A DNA stretch of 64,000 nt. It comes from Solirubrum sp044628455. GTDB taxonomy: Bacteria > Bacteroidota > Bacteroidia > Cytophagales > Hymenobacteraceae. The stretch's first letter is position 1, and each line of letters begins with the position of its first letter. The notes beneath the pieces were generated by a model. It was given only the letters and a program-made list of their open reading frames with translations. It ran no database searches and had not been told where the DNA came from. Shown here one piece after another: positions 10,879 through 17,714 of the stretch. Both the position numbers and the translations under genes were made by a program. The stretch spans positions 1-64,000 of the forward strand of contig NZ_JBIYZW010000003.1 in NCBI RefSeq assembly GCF_044628455.1, written 5' to 3'.

Positions 10879-10931
10879 AGGTTAGCCCAACGGCGCGGCA
10901 GAGCTTCTCTGCCGCGCCGTTGGGCTAACCT
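10879..10931. repeat. Perfect 25-bp inverted repeat (long hairpin)
   Basis: Two perfectly complementary 25-base arms (10879-10903 and 10907-10931) separated by only CTT form a very stable hairpin rich in GGCGCGGC. It lies between the receptor gene and tRNA-Gly. Neither flank has a convincing T run, so it may be a bidirectional transcription barrier or a repetitive palindrome. The rest of 10733-10966 shows nothing else. Confidence 0.8.
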
Positions 10932-10966
10932 GTGGTTTGTTCAAGTGCAGAACGAAGCCAAAAGCA

Positions 10967-11002
10967 AATCAGCCACCCAGACGCTCGTCTAAGTGGCTGA
11001 TT
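10967..11002 (-). terminator. tRNA-Gly terminator hairpin
   Basis: A 10-bp stem AATCAGCCAC / GTGGCTGATT encloses a second small stem AGACG/CGTCT, eight bases downstream of tRNA-Gly(CCC). Confidence 0.6.
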
Positions 11003-11009
11003 CTAAGTG

Positions 11010-11082
11010 AGCGGGAAACGAGGCTCGAACTCGCGACCCTCAGCTTGGGAAGCTGATGCTCTACCAACTGAGCTACTCCCGC
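11010..11082 (-). tRNA. tRNA-Gly (anticodon CCC)
   Basis: A 73-nt cloverleaf: acceptor GCGGGAG pairs with TTCCCGC (one G-U), anticodon stem TCAGC/GCTGA closes the loop TTCCCAA with anticodon CCC, and the T loop reads AGTTCGAGCCT. CCA is not fully encoded. It complements the tRNA-Gly(TCC) at 38444-38516. Confidence 0.93.
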
Positions 11083-11096
11083 GGGGTTGGATTGGG

Positions 11097-11126
11097 CAAA
11101 AATACGTGGTAAATCGGGATTCACAA
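11097..11126 (-). promoter_or_regulatory. Promoter of tRNA-Gly(CCC)
   Basis: On the minus strand TTG (11124-11126), a 19-base spacer and TATTTTTG (11097-11104) form an exact -33/-7 promoter 14 bases before the tRNA. Confidence 0.78.
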
Positions 11127-11171
11127 CTTCCCGAAACCGCGTATAAGCGCTAAACCAACCTGCCCGTCACC

Positions 11172-11441
11172 ATGCCCACTACCCAACTCAAACCCGGAGC
11201 CCGCCGCCTGGTGGGCTTGCTGCTGATTGTTTCCGGTGGCTTGCTGGTAGCCGCGCAGCTGCTGCGGTTTGGGGTGCTGGGCGCGGGCTGGCAGCAGGCC
11301 GGCTGGGCCGGGGTCGACTCCACGTACCTGACGCTGACGGTGCTCATGCTGCTGGTGGGCGTGTTGCTGGTGCGCTACGGCTGGCGCATGCGCCGCGACG
11401 GCCACGTATCCGACGAGCCGGGTGACCACTCGATAACCTGA
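11172..11441 (+). CDS. Small two-helix membrane protein, unknown function
   Basis: The 89-residue product has two hydrophobic segments (about residues 12-35 and 50-68) joined by a short tryptophan-containing loop, with basic residues at the N-terminus and after the second helix, so both ends are probably cytoplasmic. I do not recognise a family. It is followed 44 bases later by a GNAT gene on the same strand. Its GC-rich third codon positions match the neighbours, which supports it as a gene. Confidence 0.65.
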   Translation: MPTTQLKPGARRLVGLLLIVSGGLLVAAQLLRFGVLGAGWQQAGWAGVDSTYLTLTVLMLLVGVLLVRYGWRMRRDGHVSDEPGDHSIT

Positions 11442-11471
11442 GGGCCGCACGCACGAGCCGCCGGGCTTGCG

Positions 11472-11479
11472 TAAGTTTG
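11472..11479 (+). promoter_or_regulatory. -7 element next to the GNAT start codon
   Basis: TAAGTTTG lies 6 bases before the ATG at 11486. No matching TTG is found at -33. The short distance implies a leaderless or nearly leaderless mRNA. Confidence 0.5.
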
Positions 11480-11485
11480 CCGACC

Positions 11486-12022
11486 ATGTCGTCTCCGCTC
11501 CGCATCGTTTTGGCCAAGCGCACTGCCGCCGTAGCCGCCCAGTTGGCCGAATTTGGCCGTCAGACCTTCGCCGATACCTACGCGGCCCAGAACAAGGCCG
11601 CGGATATGGCGCTGTACCTGGCCGAGCACTTCGGGCCCGAGCAGCAGCTGGCCGAGCTGCAGGATCCCAATACCTTTTTCTTGCTGGCGTTGCTCAACCA
11701 GGAAATGGTGGGCTACGTCAAGCTGCACTTGGGCTCGGCGCTTGGGGCCGAGCCGGGCGCCGACCTGAGCCAGCGCGCCGAGCTGCAGCGCCTGTACGTG
11801 CGGGAAGACTGGCAGGGCACCGGCCTGGGCGCCTCGCTGCTGCGCCGCTGCCTTGACGAAGCCCGCCAGCGCGGCTGCCGCGCCCTGGTGCTGAGCGTGT
11901 GGGAGAAAAACGAAAAGGCCCGGGAGTTCTACCGCCGCAAGGGCTTCAAGCAAATCGGCGAGACGGAATACCGCGTGGGCCACGACGTGCAGAACGACTT
12001 CATCCTGCGCAAGGGCCTATGA
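11486..12022 (+). CDS. GNAT-family N-acetyltransferase
   Basis: The 178-residue protein has the GNAT fold landmarks: a central strand with LQRLYVREDWQGTGLGASLL (motif A, acetyl-CoA pyrophosphate-binding loop Q-x-x-G-x-G) at about 92-112 and VWEKNEKAREFYRRKGF (motif B) at about 138-154. It probably transfers an acetyl group from acetyl-CoA to an amine; the substrate is unknown. An in-frame TTG nine bases upstream could extend it, but the ATG at 11486 sits correctly behind TAAGTTTG. The stop overlaps the start of the next gene (ATGA). Confidence 0.9.
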   Translation: MSSPLRIVLAKRTAAVAAQLAEFGRQTFADTYAAQNKAADMALYLAEHFGPEQQLAELQDPNTFFLLALLNQEMVGYVKLHLGSALGAEPGADLSQRAELQRLYVREDWQGTGLGASLLRRCLDEARQRGCRALVLSVWEKNEKAREFYRRKGFKQIGETEYRVGHDVQNDFILRKGL

Positions 12023-13104
12023 GCGGCCACTGGCAGGCCTGGGGGAAGTGGGGGCTGCTGGCGCTGAGCAGCTGGCTGGCGGCCTGCGCGCCTACCGCCG
12101 AAACCGATGCCTCGCGGCCCGCGCCCACCGGGCGCTACGAGGGCAAGCTCACCTACCGCGGCAGCGCCCTGCCGGTGGTTATCAACCTCTACCAGGACTC
12201 GGCCAGCCAGGCAGTGCAGCTGCAGTTGCGCGTGCCGCAGCTGCCGGTGTTTGCGCGCTGGTTCGACAGCGTGAGCTACCAGGCGCCGGCGCTGAACGCC
12301 CGCCTGGTGGGCGGCCGCCTGGCTTTGCGCGAGGAAACCAACTTTCTGACCGGTAGCATCTGGCTGCACGACACGCTGCGGGCCGAACTGGTGGCCGTGC
12401 GCCGCGGCACCGCCGAGCTGCCCACGTATCGGGTGCTGCACCGACCCGCGGCGGCGGGCCTGCCCCCGCACCGCTACTACCTGCCGGTGCCCGACTCGGG
12501 CCGGCAACGGCCGGTGGTGTTGCTGTTGCCCGCCGCAACGGCCGCACCCGCGGCCCAGGGCTGGGCCGACTGGCTGGCCGCGCAGGGCGTGGCCGTGGCC
12601 GTGCTGCCCCTGGGTGCAACCGCCCCCGACTCCGTGGCAGCCCGGCAGCTGAGGGGGGCACTTCGGCAGCTGAAAACCGACGCCGTGGTGCGGGCCGACT
12701 CCAGCCGAATCGGAGTCTGGAGCCTGGGACCAAGTGGCCGGGCCGTGGTGCAGGTGGCCGCCGACGCCGGCGCCGTGCCCGCTTTTCTGCTGCTACAGGG
12801 GGGGGGATTTACGACTGCCGACCGCGCGCTGCTGCGGCAACTGGCCCGGCGGCGCCGGCCGGTGCTGGCCCTCTACGGCGGGGCCGATACCACCGTGAAT
12901 GGGCGCGAAAGCTCCCGGCAGCTGCGGCAGGCGCTGGGCGGGCGGCGCGGCGCGCCGGTGCGCGTGTATGCTGATGCCAACGCCCAACTGCTGCGCCCAA
13001 CGCCAGCAACCGATTCGGTGCGCAGTGCCTGGCCCCAGCTGCCGCCGGAGTTGTTGCCCGGGCTGCAGCAGTGGCTGCAGGGCGTGCTAGCGCCACGGCG
13101 CTAA
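12019..13104 (+). CDS. Lipoprotein with alpha/beta-hydrolase-like domain
   Basis: The 361-residue product carries a lipoprotein signal peptide with lipobox LAAC (Cys23). Residues about 40-140 form a beta-rich region (RYEGKLTYRGSALPVVINLY), of a kind often found before peptidase or esterase domains in Bacteroidota. The rest looks like an alpha/beta hydrolase: PVVLLLPA, IGVWSLGPSGRAV and RPVLALYGGADTTV. However, at the place of the nucleophile elbow the sequence is SLGPSG rather than a clear GxSxG, so activity is doubtful. It is translationally coupled to the GNAT gene. Confidence 0.75.
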   Translation: MSGHWQAWGKWGLLALSSWLAACAPTAETDASRPAPTGRYEGKLTYRGSALPVVINLYQDSASQAVQLQLRVPQLPVFARWFDSVSYQAPALNARLVGGRLALREETNFLTGSIWLHDTLRAELVAVRRGTAELPTYRVLHRPAAAGLPPHRYYLPVPDSGRQRPVVLLLPAATAAPAAQGWADWLAAQGVAVAVLPLGATAPDSVAARQLRGALRQLKTDAVVRADSSRIGVWSLGPSGRAVVQVAADAGAVPAFLLLQGGGFTTADRALLRQLARRRRPVLALYGGADTTVNGRESSRQLRQALGGRRGAPVRVYADANAQLLRPTPATDSVRSAWPQLPPELLPGLQQWLQGVLAPRR

Positions 13105-13119
13105 GCCTGTAATCAGCCG

Positions 13120-15501
13120 CTAGACCAGCAGCAGGCCTTTTTCGCGCAGCAGCAGCCACGGGGGCGAAATCAGCAGGGCCTCGAACGAAAGGCCGGTTTC
13201 GGCGGCGGGGAACGTGCGGGCGGCGTCCTTCAGCAGCAGCTTGGTGTCGTAGTCGGCCGCGAGGGTGGTGAGCAGCGCGTGCAGCCACTGGCCCAGGGCG
13301 GGCGGGGCTTTCAGCTCGAAGTCTTCGGCCTGCTCGTAGAAGGTAAGCACGGCCTGCTCGGTGGCGCGGCCTTTCCGCTGCTTGATTTCCAGGCGCAGCT
13401 CGGGGGCGTTGCCCAGCCAGAACAAACGCAGGTTTTGCCGGGCCGCGTCGGGTTTGCCGGGCTCCTGCAGGGCCGAGGCGATGAGCTGGCGCGGCACCGT
13501 GGGGCGGGGCACTTTGAAGTCAAACCAGAACTGCAGCGGCTCGTCAAGGGCCACGGCGTGCATGTAGTTGTAGAGGGCCTTGGCCAGGCCGGGGCCGAAC
13601 TGCTCGTGGTCGGCTCCGGTGGGGTCGTCGTGCCAGAGGTCGTTCCAGGCAAAGTTGCCGGGGTCGGGGCCGATTTGGCGGACCTGGTATTTGGCCGGGT
13701 TCTGGCCCACGGGCGAGTGGGCCGTCATGGCGAAGCGGTGCCAGTAGCCGCTCTGCACAATGCCGGCCTGAAACAGCTGGCGCACCACTTCCAGCGAATC
13801 GATGGTTTCCTGGGCGGTTTCGGTGGGGAAGCCGTACATCAAATAGGCGTGCACCATGATGCCGGCCTGGGTAAAGCCCTCGGTTACGCGGGCCACCTGG
13901 GCAATGGTGACGCCCTTTTCCATGAGGGTGAGCAGGCGGTCGGAGGCCACCTCCAGCCCGCCCGACACGGCAATGCAGCCCGCGGCGGCCAGCAGGCGGC
14001 AGAGGTCGGGCGTGAAGGTTTTCTCGAAGCGGATGTTGCCCCACCAGGTAATGCTCACGCGCCGCTTGAGCAGCTCGATGGCCAAATCGCGCAACGCCAG
14101 GGGCGGGGCGGCCTCGTCCACGAAGTGAAAGCCGGTTTGGCCGGTCTGGCGCACAATCTGCTCGATGCGGTCGACCAGCAGGGTGCTGGGGGCGGTTTCG
14201 TAGCGGCGGATGTAGTCCAGGGTCACGTCGCAGAACGAGCAGCGCTTCCAGTAGCAGCCGTGGGCCACGGTGAGCTTGTTCCAGCGCCCGTCGCTCCAGA
14301 GCCGGTGCATGGGGTTGAGCACCTCAATCACCGAGAGGTACTCGCTCAGCGGCAGCCCGTCGTAGTCGGGCGTGCCCACCTCGGCGTGCGGAATGTCGGC
14401 CGCGGTGGCTTCGTTGCGGTACTCGACCTGGCCGGTAGCCGGGTTGCGCAGAAAGGTGCGCTGAAAAGTAGTTATCAGGGGTGAGTTGTCAGTTGCCAGT
14501 TGTCGGTTGGTAGTTGCCGGGGCAGACGGGGCGAAAGCCGTGTCCTGATTGTCTGGGGCCGGGTGGCCATCAGCCGAAAACAGAGAACTGGCAACTGGCA
14601 ACTCACCCCTGGCAACTGACTCCTGACAACTATCAACGGGCAACTCACAACTGAACATCTCCAGCAGCTTCAGCCAGGGACCTTCGCCGTCGTCGAGAGT
14701 GAGGTAGTCGATGTAGTCGAAAAAGCGGGGCTCCCGAATCTGGCGCAGCTCGGTGTTGGGGTAGCCGCCCCCCATCAGCGTGCGGATGGTGGGATTCTGC
14801 TGCTTGGCGTACTGGGCCAGGCGCAGGGCGCCGTAGAGGTTGCCGGGGAAGGGCACCGTAAAGCCGATGACTTCGGGCTGCTCGCGCCCGAGCACCTCGG
14901 CAAAGGCTTCCAGCATGATTTCGTCGACCAGGTTGGGAGCGGCTTGCAGGGCCTGGTGCAGCTCGTCGAAGGAGGTGGCGGTGAGGCCCAGGTGCTCGGC
15001 GTAGCGCGAAAAGCCGAACTGCGGCCCCACGGTTTCCTTGATCAAATCGGCCAGGTCTTCGAGGTAGAGCGTGGCCAGGTGGCGGGCCTGGTCGGTGAGG
15101 CCCATGGTGCCGAAGGCAGCTTCCAGGTCGGCCACCTGGTCGAAGCGCGAAGCCTCGGGCAGAAAACGGCTGTGGCAGATGCGCGCAGCCAGGGTGAGGT
15201 CCTTGTTCTGCAGAAAGCGCATCACCGGCCCGATGGTAGCCAGGTAGCTGCGCTGCAGCCGCCGCATGCGCCGGGCGTTGTCGCTGAGCGCGAAGTTGCC
15301 GGCCTCAATGGCCGCGAATACCCGGCGCAGCCCCGCCTCGGAAAACAGCCGGCCCACCAGCTCGATGCCCAGATCGGCCTGCGCTACCGCGTAGCCGCGC
15401 CCCCGCAGAAAGCCGGTGAGGTAGGCCGTGGCCGGGTAGGGGGTATTGAGCTGCGTGAGCGGCGGAGTAACGAGCAGGATGCGGGGCGAAGTCGACAACA
15501 C
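13120..15501 (-). CDS. B12-binding-type radical SAM protein with repeat-derived linker
   Basis: The 793-residue protein begins with RILLVTPPLTQLNTPYPATAYL and has a Rossmann-like N-terminal half typical of cobalamin-binding domains (GFTVPFPGNLYGAL, MGGGYPNTELR). The radical SAM core follows, with cysteines C416, C421 and C424 in HGCYWKRCSFCDV (spacing Cx4Cx2C rather than Cx3Cx2C). Residues about 282-341, between the halves, are encoded by an inverted heptanucleotide-repeat element. The product and substrate are unknown. The GTG at 15501 is preferred because an upstream TTG at 15540 overlaps the -7 element TACCTTTG (15538-15545). Confidence 0.88.
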   Translation of the reverse strand: MLSTSPRILLVTPPLTQLNTPYPATAYLTGFLRGRGYAVAQADLGIELVGRLFSEAGLRRVFAAIEAGNFALSDNARRMRRLQRSYLATIGPVMRFLQNKDLTLAARICHSRFLPEASRFDQVADLEAAFGTMGLTDQARHLATLYLEDLADLIKETVGPQFGFSRYAEHLGLTATSFDELHQALQAAPNLVDEIMLEAFAEVLGREQPEVIGFTVPFPGNLYGALRLAQYAKQQNPTIRTLMGGGYPNTELRQIREPRFFDYIDYLTLDDGEGPWLKLLEMFSCELPVDSCQESVARGELPVASSLFSADGHPAPDNQDTAFAPSAPATTNRQLATDNSPLITTFQRTFLRNPATGQVEYRNEATAADIPHAEVGTPDYDGLPLSEYLSVIEVLNPMHRLWSDGRWNKLTVAHGCYWKRCSFCDVTLDYIRRYETAPSTLLVDRIEQIVRQTGQTGFHFVDEAAPPLALRDLAIELLKRRVSITWWGNIRFEKTFTPDLCRLLAAAGCIAVSGGLEVASDRLLTLMEKGVTIAQVARVTEGFTQAGIMVHAYLMYGFPTETAQETIDSLEVVRQLFQAGIVQSGYWHRFAMTAHSPVGQNPAKYQVRQIGPDPGNFAWNDLWHDDPTGADHEQFGPGLAKALYNYMHAVALDEPLQFWFDFKVPRPTVPRQLIASALQEPGKPDAARQNLRLFWLGNAPELRLEIKQRKGRATEQAVLTFYEQAEDFELKAPPALGQWLHALLTTLAADYDTKLLLKDAARTFPAAETGLSFEALLISPPWLLLREKGLLLV
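14477..14655. repeat. Inverted heptanucleotide-repeat element inside the radical SAM gene
   Basis: The left part is built of units such as AGTTGTC, AGTTGCC, AGTTGTC, GGTTGGT and AGTTGCC; the right part has the complementary units AACTGGC, AACTCAC, AACTGAC and AACTATC. Positions 14477-14504 and 14583-14610 are inverted repeats matching at 26 of 28 positions. The insertion keeps the reading frame and adds a low-complexity linker of about 60 residues rich in Ser, Pro, Ala and Asp. Confidence 0.8.
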
Positions 15502-15537
15502 GGGGCAGCAACAGCAGGAAAGACGCTTAGGTGCCCG

Positions 15538-15545
15538 CAAAGGTA
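15538..15545 (-). promoter_or_regulatory. -7 element of the radical SAM gene
   Basis: TACCTTTG on the minus strand, 36 bases upstream of the GTG start at 15501. No clear TTG lies at the expected -33 distance. Confidence 0.55.
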
Positions 15546-15661
15546 GACCACGGATTCGGGGCGGGTGCTTGGCCGATTCCTCGGACTAGGTAGAAGGCGC
15601 CCGGGCGCCCTTGGTAGTAAGCGGAAACCGCCTGGTAGAAGCCGCCGCGCTGTTGAATGAA

Positions 15662-15905
15662 CTACTGGGCGCGCGAAACGGACTACTAGGCTTGCAGAGC
15701 CGACTACTAGCCGTGCGAAATGGACTACTAGTCAGGTTAGGCGAACTACTAAGCGTGCAGAACCTTCTACTAGGCAGACGGAATGGACAACTAGTCAGCT
15801 AAAACAAACTACTAGGCGACCAAGACTGACTACTATGTAGCAAAACCGACTACTAGGCATGTAGAATGGACTACTAGACATGCCGGGCGGGCTGCTATGC
15901 ACTAA
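15662..15905. repeat. Degenerate 21-bp tandem array, about 12 copies
   Basis: The motif CTACTAG (with variants) recurs at 15662, 15683, 15704, 15725, 15746, 15767, 15788, 15809, 15830, 15850, 15871 and 15892, a strict 21-bp period with a single 20-bp step. The consensus unit is about CTACTAGGCNTGCRGAAYGG plus A. Weak traces of the unit may extend back to 15620. In one frame (15611-15802) the first six units read as leucine heptads (LLGARNG, LLGLQSR, LLAVRNG), but the later units are out of frame. It fills the gap between the radical SAM gene and the next open frame. Confidence 0.85.
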
Positions 15906-16265
15906 ATGCGCGCGACCGGGCCAGCGCTGCCCTCTGCTGCATTGCCCGGCTGCTTTTCGTTTGCCTACTTCCTGCAAGGGCTGCAGCTCACCTACCGCGT
16001 GTTCGAGAGCCAGCTAGACTTTGATTGTGGGGGCCACGGCCAGCCCGGCTTTCCGGTGCAGCTGCGCCGCAACGTTTTCCACGGCTTCGTCAACTTCTTT
16101 GACTGTTGGTTTGAATCAGCCGTGCAGGTAGAGGGCAACGACTTTCGGCAGGGAACCAACCTGCTCGGGACCATCGATCCGCCCGCGTGCGGGGTGCGGT
16201 TCGACGTGGCGCCGGTGGTCCTCGACAACAAAGGGAATTTGCACCGAACCGACGAAGGGGAGTAA
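15906..16265 (+). CDS. Hypothetical protein, probably 5'-truncated remnant with beta-helix-like repeats
   Basis: The 119-residue open frame has natural codon use from about residue 30. Residues 33-90 show loosely repeated F/V-rich turns (NVFHGFVNFFDCWF, VQVEGNDFRQGTNLLG), which resemble a pentapeptide or right-handed beta-helix coil pattern; this comparison is tentative. The first 25 residues look unrelated, and the ATG follows directly after the 21-bp array, so the original N-terminus may have been lost. No promoter element is visible. It converges on the AraC-type gene 28 bases downstream. Confidence 0.55.
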   Translation: MRATGPALPSAALPGCFSFAYFLQGLQLTYRVFESQLDFDCGGHGQPGFPVQLRRNVFHGFVNFFDCWFESAVQVEGNDFRQGTNLLGTIDPPACGVRFDVAPVVLDNKGNLHRTDEGE

Positions 16266-16292
16266 TACCCGTACCCTGTTAAAAGGCCGGGT

Positions 16293-16850
16293 TTATACCA
16301 GCCCGTCAAGCGGGGTGCGGTCGGGGTGGGTTTTGTACTCAGTCACGGTCTGGCCCGTTACCTGGCGAAACTGGTTGGAGAGGTGCTGCGAGCTGCTGTA
16401 GCGCAGCTCCTCAGCAATGTCGGTCAGGCTGAGCTGCCCGTAGCTGAGCAGCTCCTTCACCCGCTCGATCTTGAGGCGAATGAGGTATTTCTCGAGCGTG
16501 AGGCCCACGGTGCGCGAAAACAGCTTGCTCAGGTGGGCGTAGCTGGTACCGAAGCGCTCGGCCAGATAGGCCGAGGTAGTGAGCGGCACCCGGGCCGTGC
16601 GCAGGTGCTCGAGGTAGTCGGCCAGGGCGGTTTTGAGCTGGGCCACCAGCTGCTCGTCGCGGCTTTGCAGCAGCTCAAAGCCCTCGGCTTCCAGCAGCGG
16701 GGCAATCTGCGCGGGGTCGAGGGGCGTGGGCACTACGGCGTGGCCCAGCGTTACCTCGGTGGGCGGGAAGCCGGCCTCGCTCAGCACCCGCTGCACGGTG
16801 CTGATGCAGCGCGGGCAAACCATGTTTTTGATGTGCAGCTCGGTGGTCAT
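16293..16850 (-). CDS. AraC-family regulator with HMA-like N-terminal CxxC domain
   Basis: The 185-residue protein joins an N-terminal ferredoxin-like, heavy-metal-associated type segment (HIKNMVCPRCISTVQRVL, with C12 and C15 as a CxxC pair) to a C-terminal AraC DNA-binding domain (about 90-180; TSAYLAERFGTSYAHLSKLF and a second helix-turn-helix at LTDIAEELRYSSSQHLSNQF). Similar short HMA-AraC proteins are widespread in Bacteroidota. By analogy with other HMA domains it may respond to a soft metal such as copper, but no metal transporter lies beside it. It follows the membrane protein gene by 5 bases, so the two form a unit. Confidence 0.87.
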   Translation of the reverse strand: MTTELHIKNMVCPRCISTVQRVLSEAGFPPTEVTLGHAVVPTPLDPAQIAPLLEAEGFELLQSRDEQLVAQLKTALADYLEHLRTARVPLTTSAYLAERFGTSYAHLSKLFSRTVGLTLEKYLIRLKIERVKELLSYGQLSLTDIAEELRYSSSQHLSNQFRQVTGQTVTEYKTHPDRTPLDGLV

Positions 16851-16855
16851 GGCGC

Positions 16856-17209
16856 TTACTTGTTTTCGGTCGGACGCACCGCGTACCGCGTGGGCTTGGG
16901 CGTGTTGGTAGCCCGGGGCCGGCGGGCTGGCTGGGGCGTGGGGGCCTCGGCCCAGCTGCGCCCAAACCAGTGCTCGGCGGCCCAGTTTACAAACGGTACC
17001 ACCAGCAAAAACGTCACCGCCAGCAAGGTAAACCACACGAAGGTGCAGCCCGCCAGGCGCCCAAAAAACCCGTCGCTGAAGCCAAACAGGTAGGCCATCA
17101 GCACAAACGACAAGGCGAAGCTGACGGCCAGCAATACGCCGGCCCGGCGCAGCAGGGGGCGGTAGTTGAAGGCCGCGGGGGCCGGGCGACGACGGGAAGC
17201 AGCAGGCAT
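16856..17209 (-). CDS. Small membrane protein upstream of the HMA-AraC regulator
   Basis: The 117-residue product has a basic N-terminus, two hydrophobic segments (about 24-48 and 53-80) and a proline- and arginine-rich cytoplasmic tail (TPQPARRPRATNTPKPTRY). I do not recognise a family. It is the first gene of a two-gene unit with the regulator. Its ATG is 5 bases from an exact TATCTTTG element (17215-17222), so its mRNA should be leaderless. Confidence 0.72.
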   Translation of the reverse strand: MPAASRRRPAPAAFNYRPLLRRAGVLLAVSFALSFVLMAYLFGFSDGFFGRLAGCTFVWFTLLAVTFLLVVPFVNWAAEHWFGRSWAEAPTPQPARRPRATNTPKPTRYAVRPTENK

Positions 17210-17214
17210 GTGGG

Positions 17215-17222
17215 CAAAGATA
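17215..17222 (-). promoter_or_regulatory. -7 element next to a start codon
   Basis: TATCTTTG on the minus strand, 5 bases from the ATG at 17209. There is no TTG at -33. It is the probable promoter of the membrane protein/HMA-AraC unit. Confidence 0.55.
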
Positions 17223-17357
17223 CCAGCCCCGCCAGTAGCGCGGGCGCCGCACATAACCAAAACGGCGGGCTGGCGTTTGTGCAGGGCAGGGGTAGCATCG
17301 TTGGCCGCGGCTGCGTATGTTGCCCCCGTTCCATCTTCCACAACCTCCTCTCTCCGC

Positions 17358-17633
17358 ATGAACACCTCTTCCTCCCTGCTGCGCCCGTTTCGGCTCTGGG
17401 GCGCGGCCCTGCTGCTCGCTGCCGCTCTGCCCGCCTGCAACACCGGTACCGAAAGCGGCGCCACCAACGTCGAGCGCGGCCCCGATAAAAACACCGACCC
17501 GGGCGCCCGCACGGCCGCCGGCGGCGTCGACAGCGCCCGCGTGCGCCGCGACACCGCTACCAGCCAGCAGGTGCGCCAGTACGAGCAGGCCAGCGAAAGC
17601 AAGGACCGCAACAACGACGGCATTGCCGACTAA
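17358..17633 (+). CDS. Small lipoprotein with a C-terminal Ca-binding-like motif
   Basis: The 91-residue product has a lipoprotein signal (lipobox LPAC, Cys27) and a hydrophilic mature region rich in Thr, Gly, Arg and Asp that is probably disordered. It ends with DRNNDGIAD, similar to the acidic calcium-binding loops of thrombospondin type 3 or dockerin-like repeats. The function is unknown. It ends at a strong terminator shared with the convergent propeller gene. Confidence 0.72.
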   Translation: MNTSSSLLRPFRLWGAALLLAAALPACNTGTESGATNVERGPDKNTDPGARTAAGGVDSARVRRDTATSQQVRQYEQASESKDRNNDGIAD

Positions 17634-17649
17634 CGCAGTCGGACGGATA

Positions 17650-17696
17650 AACGCCAACGGCCCCGCCAGCACAGTGCTGGCGGGGCCGTTGGCGTT
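17650..17696. terminator. Bidirectional terminator, perfect 22-bp stem
   Basis: Perfectly complementary arms at 17650-17671 and 17675-17696 with a CAG loop lie between convergent genes, starting 17 bases after the stop of the lipoprotein and 19 bases before the end of the propeller gene. Confidence 0.75.
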
Positions 17697-17714
17697 CCGG
17701 CGCGGGTTGCGGGC

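Noticed and set aside
15611..15802. Leucine-heptad protein gene (63 residues)
   Set aside because: The frame starts at TTG, has no promoter, and the same repeat continues in another frame after the stop; the array is better described at the DNA level.
15662..15905. CRISPR array
   Set aside because: The period is only 21 bp, there is no constant repeat alternating with unique spacers, and no cas gene is near.
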